From: Maridesulfovibrio bastinii DSM 16055
GTDB taxonomy: Bacteria; Desulfobacterota; Desulfovibrionia; Desulfovibrionales; Desulfovibrionaceae
Assembly (NCBI RefSeq): GCF_000429985.1
Contig: NZ_AUCX01000013.1
Span: 62,001 to 126,000 of the forward strand
Reading direction: 5' to 3'
DNA: 64,000 nucleotides
Positions 54,517-64,000 of this stretch are shown in pieces; the stretch's first letter is position 1, and each line of letters begins with the position of its first letter. A model generated the notes under the pieces. It worked only from the letters and a program-made list of their open reading frames with translations. It was not told where the DNA came from and did not search any database. A program made the translations under genes and the position numbers.

Positions 54517-55609
54517 ATTTTACGAAAATTTTTTTAAACTCATTTTTCATTGATATTACATTCCAACCAAATTTTTTGGCCATTTTGAGCCAGTCGGTAT
54601 TTTCATTATATTTGTACTCACGTTTCTGGTCATCATGGTAGATCATCATAGCCAGACTTTTATATTTTTTATTTCCAATAGCATAATTAAACATACTGAA
54701 GTCGCCATCAGAGTTTCCGAAAGCGATGATAGGTCTTTTGCCTATTTCTCTATAGATATGAGAGACTTTAAGAAATCCAAAATCATTTACAGCTCTGGCA
54801 TTTCCACATAGAAGTTTATCATCTGGCAATAACATCTTTGAATTTTTACCACTCACACTAGGATAAATCTGCATATCTGCACCAATACAATTATTGAAAG
54901 GAATATTGAGTTTTTCACTACAGGTCCGAACAACAGCTCTTCCTGATCCAGAAACTATGTAGATACTAAATTTATTGTTTTGCAGAACAGATATTAATTC
55001 CAACATTGGTTGATAAAACATTTCTTTCCATGGTTTGGAAAGTTTACCGCTATCTGAGTGTAAGTTATTTTGGAACTCATAAATTAAATTTTCATATTCA
55101 TTGAGACTTAATCCTTGCAAAGTTTCTGTAAGAACATAATTTACGAAGTCCCATATGTTATCAGGATGGTCAGTTGATTTTAAGTAATCAAGCATAACAT
55201 CTTTCAGTTTCTGCATGGATTTATTTTTGGCAAATGTTGTTTCTATACGGTTAACAATCAGTGCGCTTTCCATTGATATCGGCTTTTCGCATAGTATTGT
55301 TCCATCCATATCAAAAGTTGCAATGCGATCTTTTTCCGGTACGAAATTTTTGCTTTGAGGATTTGTTACATCTTCAATGAAATTTATAAGAAGCTTCAGA
55401 TTTTCGGAGCTTTGGTCCCATGACGGCAACTGATTATAGTAATTACTTTTGATAGCAGATTTTGATGGAGTATAGCTATAAGCGTATGCGTTTGAGCTAA
55501 TGCTAAATAGAAAAATAAAAATCAATAATAAGCTAAGTTTGTTGAAGTTTATTATTGATTTAAGAAAAGCCAATGAATAATTAACCCTTGAATTACGTTT
55601 AATCTTCAT
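54515..55609 (-). CDS. Exported HAD-superfamily phosphatase
   Basis: 364 aa from ATG at 55609 (AGGTGG 10 bases upstream), giving a long signal peptide that ends near ISSNAYA. Longer frames to 55780 lack a signal and a ribosome site. HAD motifs: I FDMDGT (nucleophile Asp), II IVSGSG, III lysine region, IV FGNSDGD. Substrate is probably a periplasmic phosphomonoester. Lys, Asn and Ile are abundant and the codons AT-rich compared with housekeeping genes nearby. It lies downstream of the PEP-CTERM-like gene on the same strand but after that gene's own promoter region, not as a clear operon. Confidence 0.82.
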   Translation of the reverse strand: MKIKRNSRVNYSLAFLKSIINFNKLSLLLIFIFLFSISSNAYAYSYTPSKSAIKSNYYNQLPSWDQSSENLKLLINFIEDVTNPQSKNFVPEKDRIATFDMDGTILCEKPISMESALIVNRIETTFAKNKSMQKLKDVMLDYLKSTDHPDNIWDFVNYVLTETLQGLSLNEYENLIYEFQNNLHSDSGKLSKPWKEMFYQPMLELISVLQNNKFSIYIVSGSGRAVVRTCSEKLNIPFNNCIGADMQIYPSVSGKNSKMLLPDDKLLCGNARAVNDFGFLKVSHIYREIGKRPIIAFGNSDGDFSMFNYAIGNKKYKSLAMMIYHDDQKREYKYNENTDWLKMAKKFGWNVISMKNEFKKIFVK

Positions 55610-55845
55610 TCCTATGACCCCACCTGATTTCTTGTTGTTATCCGAGTTTATTATGCATAAAAAATGTGAAGCAATTTGTAATTTGTTTTTGTTATTTTGT
55701 GAATAAAAAATTAAAATTTGGTTAGTGGTCTTTAGATATCCTGTCTCGGCTATAATTTGAGTTGTAAATAATTGAGGCAATGCTTTAAGCTCATAATATT
55801 TTATTTTAAGATACTATCTCAAATAAATTGAATTCCACTGTAAAT

Positions 55846-55885
55846 AAAAAAGCTCAGGCTAAATAATATAAAAATTAGCCTGAGC
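55846..55885 (-). terminator. Terminator after the PEP-CTERM-like gene
   Basis: Arms 55852-55862 / 55875-55885 (GCTCAGGCTAA and complement). On the minus strand a T6 run follows (complement of 55846-55851). Confidence 0.88.
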
Positions 55886-55916
55886 GTATAACTGTAATAG
55901 TTATTGTATGTATTTT

Positions 55917-56480
55917 TTAGCAGAATCTACGCTTGAAAAAAGCTAATAATCCTAGACCACTTCCAAAGAGCAGGAAGGTAAATGGAATTGGGGTATGCGC
56001 ATGAAGTTGAACTTCAGAGATTGAATGATTTTCATCGCCTGAGATTGCTGAAATTCGGATTTTATCAGTTGTAATATTCAAATCAGGTGATTCTCTCAGA
56101 TCAAGTCCCATCAGCCAGTTATTTTCGCTACTTTTAGTTGATCCAACAGTATATGCTGTCTGCCATTTTTTGCTGTCTGAATTCCAGTATTCCACAAGAT
56201 AACTGTCATCGCTGTCAGCCTGTACTCCAATTGAGCCTATCTGTTTTGTTCCATCGAGTTTAATCAGAATATAGGGATCAGAGCCTGACCACCATACTGA
56301 CTGGTGAGACCATTGTGTTCCTGTTTTTGCCAGTCCGTCAGTTATATATGACGTTGATCCATGATAGTTACCAATAACGGAGACTGAAGCTCCGTCCATA
56401 AGGTTAACCGATGATGCTTCTGAAATTGTAGGTAATAGCAATATGACAGATAAAGCAAATGCAATCAAAAATTTGTTCAT
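55917..56480 (-). CDS. PEP-CTERM-like secreted protein with discoidin-like domain
   Basis: 187 aa from MNKFLIAFAL (AGGTGG just upstream, which overlaps an earlier in-frame ATG at 56492). Signal peptide ends near ISEAS. The body resembles an F5/8-type (discoidin) beta-sandwich (DGLAKTGTQWSHQSVWW, IGSIGVQADSDDSYLVEYW). The tail has the three-part sorting signal: PIP (in place of PEP), hydrophobic FTFLLFGSGLGLLAFF, then KRRFC. It is probably cleaved and sorted by an exosortase encoded elsewhere, with surface or matrix function. Confidence 0.78.
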   Translation of the reverse strand: MNKFLIAFALSVILLLPTISEASSVNLMDGASVSVIGNYHGSTSYITDGLAKTGTQWSHQSVWWSGSDPYILIKLDGTKQIGSIGVQADSDDSYLVEYWNSDSKKWQTAYTVGSTKSSENNWLMGLDLRESPDLNITTDKIRISAISGDENHSISEVQLHAHTPIPFTFLLFGSGLGLLAFFKRRFC

Positions 56481-56667
56481 TTTCCACCTCATTCAAAATA
56501 TATATAATATTTTATATTTGATATAAAAAAATAGTCAAGAATATGTTCAAAATTATAAAACAGTTATGTACTGTTTACTATCTCTGTTTCTTTGACTGTT
56601 TCCTAGGATATATCAGAAAGAGTTTTGGAATATTTTATAACAGCGTAGTTAGATAATAAAAATTTGG

Positions 56668-56705
56668 CAAAAAAATACCCGGCTTTAGGATTAAAGCCGG
56701 GTATT
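56668..56705 (-). terminator. Terminator after glpK
   Basis: Perfect 14-bp arms 56674-56687 / 56692-56705 (AATACCCGGCTTTA), four-base loop, followed on the minus strand by a T-run (complement of 56670-56675). It starts 20 bases past the glpK stop. Confidence 0.92.
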
Positions 56706-56724
56706 AATTTTTTACTAACTAAAA

Positions 56725-58230
<1,506 letters not shown>

Positions 58231-58291
58231 TTATGGTTCATTTGATGATGATATATCACCTGATTAACGGATAACGGTTAATAATTAGATT

Positions 58292-58999
58292 TTAACCGAA
58301 GCAAGCCTTGTAGAGCATTGCACCAACAACACCGCCGCAGATAGGTGCAACAACAGGAATCCATGCGTATCCCCAATCGTTGCTTCCTTTGCCGGGAATG
58401 GGCAGGATGGCGTGAGCTATTCTAGGTCCGAGGTCACGAGCCGGGTTGATAGCGTATCCTGTAGGACCACCGAGTGAAAGACCGATAGCTACAATGTAAA
58501 AACCTACAATAAGAGGGTTCAGGCCTTTGGAAAATTCGTTGGCACCAATTCCCATAAGACCGAAGAGCAGAGCGGCTGTGCCTATAAATTCGCAGAGAAA
58601 GTTAGCAAAGACATTAGGAATAGCCGGTCCGGTTGAGAAAATTGCCAGTTTGAGTCCAGCATCTTTAGTCTCTTTCCAGTGGTTGAGGTATGTAAAGTAA
58701 CATATCATGGCACCAAGACAACCACCAACCATCTGTCCTGCAATGTATTCAGGCACTTTTTCCCATGGAAAAGCACCGACAGAGGCCAGACCGATTGTTA
58801 CAGCCGGGTTTATGTGTGCACCTGAAAATTTACCTGTAACATAGACAGCAAAAGCAACGGCGAAACCCCATCCGAAGGTAATTACTATCCATCCACTGTT
58901 TTGTCCTTTTGATTTTTCCAGAAGAACGTTTGCGCAAACGCCGCAACCGAAAAGTGTCAAAATCAAAGTTCCGACTAATTCACTGATAAAGAACTCCAT
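58292..58999 (-). CDS. glpF: Glycerol uptake facilitator (aquaglyceroporin)
   Basis: 235 aa, six membrane spans and two half-helices. Both pore motifs are present, NPA in GAHINPAVT and NPARD in AINPARDLGPR; the Asp after the second NPAR is the aquaglyceroporin mark. It lets glycerol diffuse in. GAGAGG ribosome site on the minus strand. First gene of glpFK. Confidence 0.96.
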   Translation of the reverse strand: MEFFISELVGTLILTLFGCGVCANVLLEKSKGQNSGWIVITFGWGFAVAFAVYVTGKFSGAHINPAVTIGLASVGAFPWEKVPEYIAGQMVGGCLGAMICYFTYLNHWKETKDAGLKLAIFSTGPAIPNVFANFLCEFIGTAALLFGLMGIGANEFSKGLNPLIVGFYIVAIGLSLGGPTGYAINPARDLGPRIAHAILPIPGKGSNDWGYAWIPVVAPICGGVVGAMLYKACFG

Positions 59000-59275
59000 A
59001 AAACCTCTCCCACATTCCTTAAGACGGTTTATAACAAAGGGCCTCCGCTGGAGGCGTGCACCTTTAACTGACTTTATCTCCTATTAAAAATCATCCATTT
59101 CCTAACATTTTATTATTTTGAGAAAAGAAAAAAATCAACAATAAAATTTTCAAGTATGAAAGAAAAATGAAAAAAAATGTTTTCGGTTTAGTAAAAATAA
59201 AGTTTTTTTAGTGAAACAATTAAACTGATATCAATTTAAATAGATAAATTTCAACTAATTTATTTTTGGCAAAAA
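59000..59275 (-). promoter_or_regulatory. glpFK leader and promoter region
   Basis: A tight leader hairpin GCCTCC/GGAGGC at 59041-59055 lies just upstream of the glpF ribosome site. Further out is AATGTTTTCGGTTTAGT (about 59176-59192), loosely like one half of an enteric GlpR site. The rest is AT-rich with no gene. Operator identity is a guess. Confidence 0.35.
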
Positions 59276-59315
59276 ATAAAAAGCGCCACCGATCAGATTC
59301 AGATCAGTGGCGCTT
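59276..59315 (-). terminator. Terminator after glpD
   Basis: AAGCGCCAC (59281-59289) pairs with GTGGCGCTT (59307-59315), with more pairing inside. The minus strand runs on into a T-rich tract (complement of AAAAAATAAA). A second dyad, TGAAGGT/ACCTTCA at 59332-59363, lies between it and the gene. Confidence 0.85.
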
Positions 59316-59442
59316 CTCTAGGTAATAATATTGAAGGTGTCCTGCCAAAAAGGTAAACCTTCATCTAAACTTAGAGTTATATGACAATAAGTATATTTTC
59401 TCATGGTTGGAAAATATTAGCTTATGGTCATAATATAATCAA

Positions 59443-61005
59443 TTAATTTACAATATAATTTTCAGCAAGTTTAGTAAAATCTTCTATCTGGCTTTCTATC
59501 CAGTTTTTATCTTTACCGAGTTCGCGAGCTATGATTTCTGCTGCTTTTGGAGCAACTTCCGCTGTTGCTCTAGCATCCAGAATTAATGCTCTTGTTCTTC
59601 GTGCAAGGGCATCAGCAACGGTCTGGACACTTTCATTTCTGCAGGCCCAGACAACTTCAAGCCACGAGTATGGAAGGTCTTCATGCATCTGAGTGTCCAG
59701 TTCCGGTAGCTCAGTTGCAAGGGCTTTGATTTCTGCAGCTTCGCTTCCATAGACATGCATGTGGTCGTTGTGGTCATAAGTTTCTGTATAACCATGCAAC
59801 TTCAGATTCTTGGTAGGAGTCGGGCGGAAAGTTAATCCTCCCATCTCAATAGCATGGTCAATGCAATCTTCAGCCATGTGTCTGTATGTTGTCCATTTAC
59901 CACCGGCAATAGTCAAAAGCTTATTGGGTGAAACTGTAAGAAAATGGTCACGTGAAAGCTTTGAAGTCTTTTCAGCCTCTCCGGCAGCAACAAGAGGCCG
60001 GATTCCTACAAAAACACTCCTGATGTCAGCTTTGGTCGGTGGAGTAGCCAGATATCTTGCTGAATGTTCAATGAGGAAGTCTATTTCTTCATCAAGTGGT
60101 TTAGGATGCATACTAACTTTTGAAAGCGGGGTATCTGTTGTTCCTACAACAACTTTTCCATGCCAGGGGACAAAGAAGATAACACGGCCGTCATCAGTTT
60201 TAGGAACCATGATTCCTGTATTTCCACCAAGAAATTCACGGTCAATAACAATATGGATTCCCTGGCTTGGAGCTATAAGCTTTTTATGCTCAAGGTTATC
60301 CATGTTCATTATGTCGTCAGTAAAAATGCCTGTTGCGTTGATTACAGCTTTTGCTTTCAGCTCGTATGTTTTTCCGCTTATTTTATCTTCTGCATTAACT
60401 CCGCAGACATAACCAGAAGAATTTTTAATAAGTCCGGTTACTTTAGTATAGTTGACCGGGCATCCGCCAAGATCTGACATGGTCTGGGCAAGAGTAACTG
60501 CCAGTCTGGCGTCATCAAACTGTCCATCGTGATAGGTTACGCCGCCTTTGAGCCCGCAACGCAGTACTTTAGGCACTTCTTTTGAAACTTTTGAGGCTGT
60601 AAATATCTGGGATTTTCCAAAAGTATATTTTCTGGAAAGCATGTCATACATTTTAAGGCCTATACCGTAATAGGGCAGGCCCCACCATTTATAATCAGGA
60701 ACAATGAATTTTTGGTTGTAGCACATGTGTGGAGCGTTCTGGCGAAGCACCCCGCGCTCGTAAAGAGCCTCCATAACCAGAGAGATATTACCCTGAGCAA
60801 GATAGCGTACACCGCCATGTACCATTTTAGTACTGCGGCTGGATGTTGCTTCTGCAAAGTCTCCTTGTTCGAGGAGCAGAACCGAATATCCTCTGGCCGC
60901 TGCGTCGAGACCTGATCCTAATCCGGTTGCGCCACCTCCAATAATAATGAAATCCCATTCCTTGGAGCTGTCTTCCATCTGCTGGACAAAATTAGAACGT
61001 TTCAT
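59443..61005 (-). CDS. glpD: Aerobic-type glycerol-3-phosphate dehydrogenase (GlpD family)
   Basis: 520 aa FAD enzyme. N-terminal IIGGGATGLGSGLDAAARG, EQGDFAEATSSRSTKMVHGGVRYL in pieces, GTTDTPLSK near 290, ILTIAGGKWTTYR-type motif (LLTIAGGKWTTYRHMAED), and a C-terminal helical domain. It oxidises glycerol-3-phosphate to dihydroxyacetone phosphate, passing electrons to the quinone pool. It has its own terminator and is divergent from glpR, with a 489-bp shared control region. Confidence 0.96.
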   Translation of the reverse strand: MKRSNFVQQMEDSSKEWDFIIIGGGATGLGSGLDAAARGYSVLLLEQGDFAEATSSRSTKMVHGGVRYLAQGNISLVMEALYERGVLRQNAPHMCYNQKFIVPDYKWWGLPYYGIGLKMYDMLSRKYTFGKSQIFTASKVSKEVPKVLRCGLKGGVTYHDGQFDDARLAVTLAQTMSDLGGCPVNYTKVTGLIKNSSGYVCGVNAEDKISGKTYELKAKAVINATGIFTDDIMNMDNLEHKKLIAPSQGIHIVIDREFLGGNTGIMVPKTDDGRVIFFVPWHGKVVVGTTDTPLSKVSMHPKPLDEEIDFLIEHSARYLATPPTKADIRSVFVGIRPLVAAGEAEKTSKLSRDHFLTVSPNKLLTIAGGKWTTYRHMAEDCIDHAIEMGGLTFRPTPTKNLKLHGYTETYDHNDHMHVYGSEAAEIKALATELPELDTQMHEDLPYSWLEVVWACRNESVQTVADALARRTRALILDARATAEVAPKAAEIIARELGKDKNWIESQIEDFTKLAENYIVN

Positions 61006-61227
61006 ACGCCACCATTTTTTTCCGGATGTATTCCGGGTATCGGTTAAGCCTGCTTATAATTAAAGCTTGAAGCTTTATCCTTAACTTAAGACTTCTCCGG
61101 CATATTTCTGGTTAAGGTAAGCAGGTTATAATGAATTTATTTTCGTTTCTGAACAAAATGTGACATAATGAACAAAAATACACAAGCAAATGTTGTCATC
61201 GAGCAAAAAAATTTTTTAAAAAGCATA

Positions 61228-61276
61228 TATAACGAAAGGTTATAAAAATAATCGTTTTTGCTAACCTTCCGTTATA
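61228..61276. promoter_or_regulatory. Tandem TAAC-N5-GTTA operators between glpD and glpR
   Basis: Two copies of one element: TATAAC-GAAAG-GTTATA (61228-61244) and TAAC-CTTCC-GTTA (61262-61274). Each is a small dyad, and together the 15-base arms 61228-61242 / 61262-61276 are inverted with 14 of 15 matches. Centres are about 32 bases apart, close to three DNA turns, which would suit a looping DeoR-type repressor. Other marks nearby: palindrome TAAAGCTT-G-AAGCTTTA (61061-61077), direct repeats TGAACAAAA (about 61148 and 61168) and AATGTTCGC (61356-61364). Confidence 0.55.
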
Positions 61277-61494
61277 AATACAATTGCCAATATTATTGCA
61301 TAAAAAATTGTGCTGGACAACGTGTGTATGATTTTAATTGAAACAAAAAAGTAGTAATGTTCGCTTTATGCGTATATTGAATTTTAATAGTCTTAAAATA
61401 AATAAAATTAATAATTTTCTATTTAAATAATTATTTTTTTTAGATAATTAGCTATTTTTATATCAAGAGTTATTTACTGATAAGGAGAGTTGAT

Positions 61495-62361
61495 TTGCCT
61501 GACTCATCTAAAGCTATAAAGCGTAAAAGATTGAAATTAAATATAAATTCATTGCCAAAGCGGCAGCGTGAAATTCTGGAAATTGTAAACGAAAATGGAT
61601 TTTCACCTATAGAATCCCTTGCTCAGCAATTTGAAGTTACTCCTCAGACCATACGCAGAGATATAAATAAACTCTGTGAATATCAATTATTACAGCGTTT
61701 TCACGGTGGAGCGGGGCGTTCTTCTAGTGTTGAAAATCTTGATTATAATAACCGCAGAAATATTTTATATCAGGAAAAGAAAAGTATTGCCAAAATGGCA
61801 GCTCAAAGGATTCCGGATAGAGCCTCACTTTTTATAAATCTAGGAACTACCACAGAGGAAGTCGCAAAAGTTCTTACCGGACATAAGGGACTGAAGGTTA
61901 TTACTAATAATTTAAATGTGGCAATGATATTAAGTAGTAGTAATAGCGACAGTGAAATTATGGTTGCCGGTGGTATGGTTCGCCAGCGTGATAACGGGAT
62001 AACCGGTGAAGCTACTGTTGAGTTTATTAAGCAATTTAAGGTTGATTATGGAATAATCGGGGTTTCGGGAATAGATGAGGATGGAACTCTTTTAGATTAT
62101 GATTACCATGAAGTTCGAATCGCTCGTGAAATCATCAGAAATTCCAGAAATGTTTTTTTAGTTACCGATCATACTAAATTTAATAGAAATGCTATGGTAA
62201 GAATTGCAGATATATCAGAAATTGATGCAATTTTTACAGATAAAAAGCCATCATCTTCATTTTGCGATATTATGAAAATTAAGGAAGTTGAACTTTATGT
62301 GGCGGAGTCTGGACAGGCAAATTCAAGTTCGGACGAAAATCTGACCGATGACGATATTTAA
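61495..62361 (+). CDS. glpR: DeoR-family glp regulon repressor
   Basis: 288 aa, TTG start with AAGGAGAG 6 bases upstream. The DeoR winged helix (about 22-75: LPKRQREILEIVNENG, FEVTPQTIRRDINKLCE, RFHGGAG) is followed by the sugar-phosphate-sensing domain (LFINLGTTTEEVAKVL, ITNNLNVAMIL, GITGEATVEFIKQF, DHTKFNRNA). It sits divergent from glpD and next to glpFK, so glycerol-3-phosphate is the likely inducer. Extra low-complexity tails at both ends (KRKRLKLN and SSSDENLTDDDI) are unusual. The target sites are probably 61228-61276. Confidence 0.88.
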   Translation: MPDSSKAIKRKRLKLNINSLPKRQREILEIVNENGFSPIESLAQQFEVTPQTIRRDINKLCEYQLLQRFHGGAGRSSSVENLDYNNRRNILYQEKKSIAKMAAQRIPDRASLFINLGTTTEEVAKVLTGHKGLKVITNNLNVAMILSSSNSDSEIMVAGGMVRQRDNGITGEATVEFIKQFKVDYGIIGVSGIDEDGTLLDYDYHEVRIAREIIRNSRNVFLVTDHTKFNRNAMVRIADISEIDAIFTDKKPSSSFCDIMKIKEVELYVAESGQANSSSDENLTDDDI

Positions 62362-62488
62362 TTAAGTTCTTTTAAAATTGGTGCAGTTTTACCATTTAAG
62401 ATTGCTGCTTATTTAATTTTTGAGAAATAAAATAAAAAAATAGCTTGCAATCATATAATGATTTAGCTAAACCCTTTTTTCCCAACGC

Positions 62489-62578
62489 GGAGAGGTGTCC
62501 GAGTCTGGCTTAAGGAGCACGCCTGGAAAGCGTGTTTAGTTAACGCTAACGGAGGTTCAAATCCTCTCCTCTCCGCCA
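62489..62578 (+). tRNA. tRNA-Ser (anticodon GGA)
   Basis: 90 nt including an encoded CCA. Acceptor GGAGAGG pairs with CCTCTCC (62568-62574). Anticodon stem CACGC/GCGTG (62518-62522 / 62530-62534) with loop CTGGAAA, so anticodon GGA at 62525-62527. Long variable arm, and T arm with TTCAAAT. It reads UCC and UCU. A strong terminator follows. No integrase or att repeat was seen beside it. Confidence 0.96.
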
Positions 62579-62589
62579 GAGATATTTCA

Positions 62590-62620
62590 GGGCTTACGAT
62601 TTAATCGTAAGCCCTTTTTT
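62590..62620 (+). terminator. Terminator after tRNA-Ser
   Basis: Arms 62590-62601 / 62603-62614 (GGGCTTACGATT and complement), then TTTTTT. It starts 11 bases past the tRNA. Confidence 0.93.
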
Positions 62621-62848
62621 GTTGGATAACTTTTGGAAAGGTTTGAAATTATATGCTATTAAATATCATTAAAATAACCTGTTAGAATTCTTAGCTATAT
62701 ATATCAGTTCTAACTATAGCAGATATGTACTTTAGGGATACTGACGTATTATGAAATTTTATGCTATGAATTATAAACTTCATTGGTATAGTTTTGTGAC
62801 TCTGGTTGTTGGATCATCTAGTGTAAACTTAAAATATGGGAGCTTTTT

Positions 62849-63370
62849 ATGAAGTTGAAAGGGCAACGTGTTTTGATGTTTATTGATAATATTTTTGAAG
62901 ATATGGAGCTTTTATATCCATATTATAGATTGCTAGAAGAAGGTGCTGAGGTTGTTGTCGCAGGTCCTGAAGAAGATACTGTTTACATAGGTAAAAATGG
63001 CTATCCTTTTCGTTCGAATGCTGCAATTGCCGCACAAAAAGCATCTGATTTTGATTTCTTAGTTGTAGCAGGAGGTTTTGCTCCTGATAAGTTGCGCAGA
63101 GACCCTAAAGTTTTGGAGCTGACCCGGGATATCCATGATGCAGGTAAAGTTGTTGCGCATATTTGTCATGGTGGATGGATACCCATTTCTGCCGGTATCA
63201 TGAAAGGATTTACCTGTACTTCTACTCCTGGAATCAAAGATGATTTGATTAATGCCGGAGCTACGTGGGTAGATAAAGAAGTTGTTGTTGACAGGAATCA
63301 GGTTTCTTCAAGAAAGCCGGATGACCTTCCGGCATTTTGTCGGGCGATAATTGAATTGGCTGCCAGATAA
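62849..63370 (+). CDS. DJ-1/PfpI-family protein
   Basis: 173 aa. E17 (NIFEDME), nucleophile C106 with H107 in VVAHICHGGW, and DFLVVAGGFAPDKLRRD fit the PfpI-type class I glutamine amidotransferase-like fold. Members include proteases, glyoxalase-type deglycases and chaperones; the exact activity is open. GGGAG lies 8 bases before the ATG. A GTTAGAA/TTCTAAC dyad (62681-62714) lies in its 230-bp leader and may be an operator. Terminator at 63384-63423. Confidence 0.88.
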   Translation: MKLKGQRVLMFIDNIFEDMELLYPYYRLLEEGAEVVVAGPEEDTVYIGKNGYPFRSNAAIAAQKASDFDFLVVAGGFAPDKLRRDPKVLELTRDIHDAGKVVAHICHGGWIPISAGIMKGFTCTSTPGIKDDLINAGATWVDKEVVVDRNQVSSRKPDDLPAFCRAIIELAAR

Positions 63371-63383
63371 TAATTATCTTTTT

Positions 63384-63423
63384 ATTCCCGTCGGATTGTC
63401 AGTAAAATTCGGCGGGAATTTTA
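63384..63423 (+). terminator. Terminator after the PfpI gene
   Basis: ATTCCCGTCGGAT (63384-63396) pairs with ATTCGGCGGGAAT (63407-63419) with two G-T pairs, then TTTTA. Convergent with the 63476 gene. Confidence 0.75.
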
Positions 63424-63475
63424 TATCCTATATGAATTAATCCAAATACTAATCTTACTATCTAACAATAGAAAT

Positions 63476-63997
63476 CTATGATTCGGTTATGCTGAGATAA
63501 ACCAATGTCTGGTTAAGCAGTTGATATGCAATTTCTCCAAAAGTGAATGGCCCGGTAAATGGTTCTGTTTTTTTACCTTCAAGATTTAGATGCATGTAAT
63601 TTAAAACACAATTGCATGAGAATAAAATTTTTTTATTGTTTAGATCAACATTTTGCATCTGCCTGTTGAACTCCTGTGCATAATCACCAACTGGTTTGGC
63701 GTGCTTGTAGCGTACGCCTGTAAACACTGGAGCGTAGAATCTTACGGTTCCACCGGCTTCGAAACTTTGAAAACTGATATTAACAAGTTTTCCGAAATAG
63801 TTCGCCACCAGAGGAAGTTTTGTATCGAGACCGTTTCTTATTATATAGTCACCAAAGCTTTCTCTCAGGCCGTTAACCATTACTTCTTTGCATGAAAAGC
63901 CATCATCCATAAAAGTAAGAATATCGCCGTCACCCTGTTCAAAATTATTAACAGTACCTATTTCAATTGTTTTATTTTCATCAACTTCAACGTGCAT
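63476..63997 (-). CDS. Hypothetical protein, possibly FIST-C-like; start near or beyond window edge
   Basis: 173 aa from the ATG at 63997, three bases from the window edge, so the true start could lie outside. No signal peptide or membrane span. The C-terminal part (ILFSCNCVLNYMHLNLEGKK, FTGPFTFGEIAYQLLNQT) loosely recalls the FIST-C sensory pattern (Cys motif, then GEI), with the Cys pair near 128-130. The N-terminal part (TIEIGTVNNFEQGDGDILTF) is unassigned. Family assignment is tentative. Convergent with the PfpI gene. Confidence 0.65.
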   Translation of the reverse strand: MHVEVDENKTIEIGTVNNFEQGDGDILTFMDDGFSCKEVMVNGLRESFGDYIIRNGLDTKLPLVANYFGKLVNISFQSFEAGGTVRFYAPVFTGVRYKHAKPVGDYAQEFNRQMQNVDLNNKKILFSCNCVLNYMHLNLEGKKTEPFTGPFTFGEIAYQLLNQTLVYLSITES

Positions 63998-64000
63998 AAC

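Noticed and set aside
62489-62578. tRNA-Ser as an integration site for a mobile element
   Set aside because: No integrase, no repeat of the tRNA 3' end downstream, and the following genes look chromosomal.

Overview
The window looks like chromosomal DNA from a marine, low-GC member of the Desulfovibrionales (Desulfovibrio / Maridesulfovibrio type). The main evidence is a periplasmic [NiFeSe] hydrogenase whose large subunit has an in-frame UGA selenocysteine codon. Desulfovibrio-style flagellin, hook and chemotaxis genes, a complete glp regulon, and AT-rich DNA with clean hairpin-plus-T terminators agree with this. Genus and species are inference. I see no insertion sequence, prophage, CRISPR array or rRNA operon. 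One tRNA-Ser(GGA) is present.

Layout. 1-3413 (minus): flgE (cut by the window edge), flgD, an ECF-like sigma factor overlapping flgD, and a short flagellin. 3668-8314 (plus): a tight four-gene operon of response regulator, TonB-dependent receptor, YfiR-like periplasmic protein and CHASE8-HAMP histidine kinase. It is followed by an EF-hand protein and a small TPR protein. 10022-16287: the tig-clpP-clpX-lon proteostasis cluster. 16370-17683 (minus): membrane-anchored M23 peptidase. 17965-21153: hysB-hysA(Sec)-hysD. 21196-31883: CBS protein, pcm, DUF368 carrier, mrp, pgsA, an FtsB-like/TPR cluster, a lipoprotein, fbp, tsaD, trxA-trxB and bamD. 31936-35425: an unrecognised protein, a second-type EF-G and a DUF2062 protein. 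35760-39890: cheA-cheR-cheB. 39975-40760 (minus): crcB-DUF190. 40836-45105: CYTH protein, then the N-end-rule set clpS-clpA-aat. 45145-51942: an orphan protein, uvrB, a two-TM RCK potassium channel with an unusual filter, a divergent NAD-dependent DNA ligase, dapB and an HPt protein. 52442-54056 (minus): a three-lipoprotein operon. 54377-54478: a possible 33-residue membrane protein that ends inside a terminator. 54515-56480 (minus): an exported HAD phosphatase and a PEP-CTERM-like surface protein. 56725-62361: glpK, glpF and glpD (minus) with divergent glpR. 62489-63997: tRNA-Ser, a DJ-1/PfpI protein and a hypothetical protein.

How the parts fit. Hydrogen metabolism (hysABD) and glycerol oxidation (glpFKDR) supply electrons or carbon. 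Two proteolysis blocks (Tig/ClpXP/Lon and ClpS/ClpA/Aat) cover protein quality control and the N-degron pathway. Motility output (hook, flagellin) and chemotaxis input (CheA/R/B) are both represented.

The most novel-looking system is 3668-8314. In the known Yfi system a periplasmic YfiR protein controls a CHASE8-HAMP-GGDEF cyclase. Here a YfiR-like protein sits beside a CHASE8-HAMP histidine kinase, co-transcribed with its response regulator and a TonB receptor. Other points worth a second look are the ECF-type sigma factor at the head of the hook operon, the tandem paralogous lipoproteins, the small ORF/terminator at 54377, and the tandem TAAC-N5-GTTA operators between glpD and glpR.
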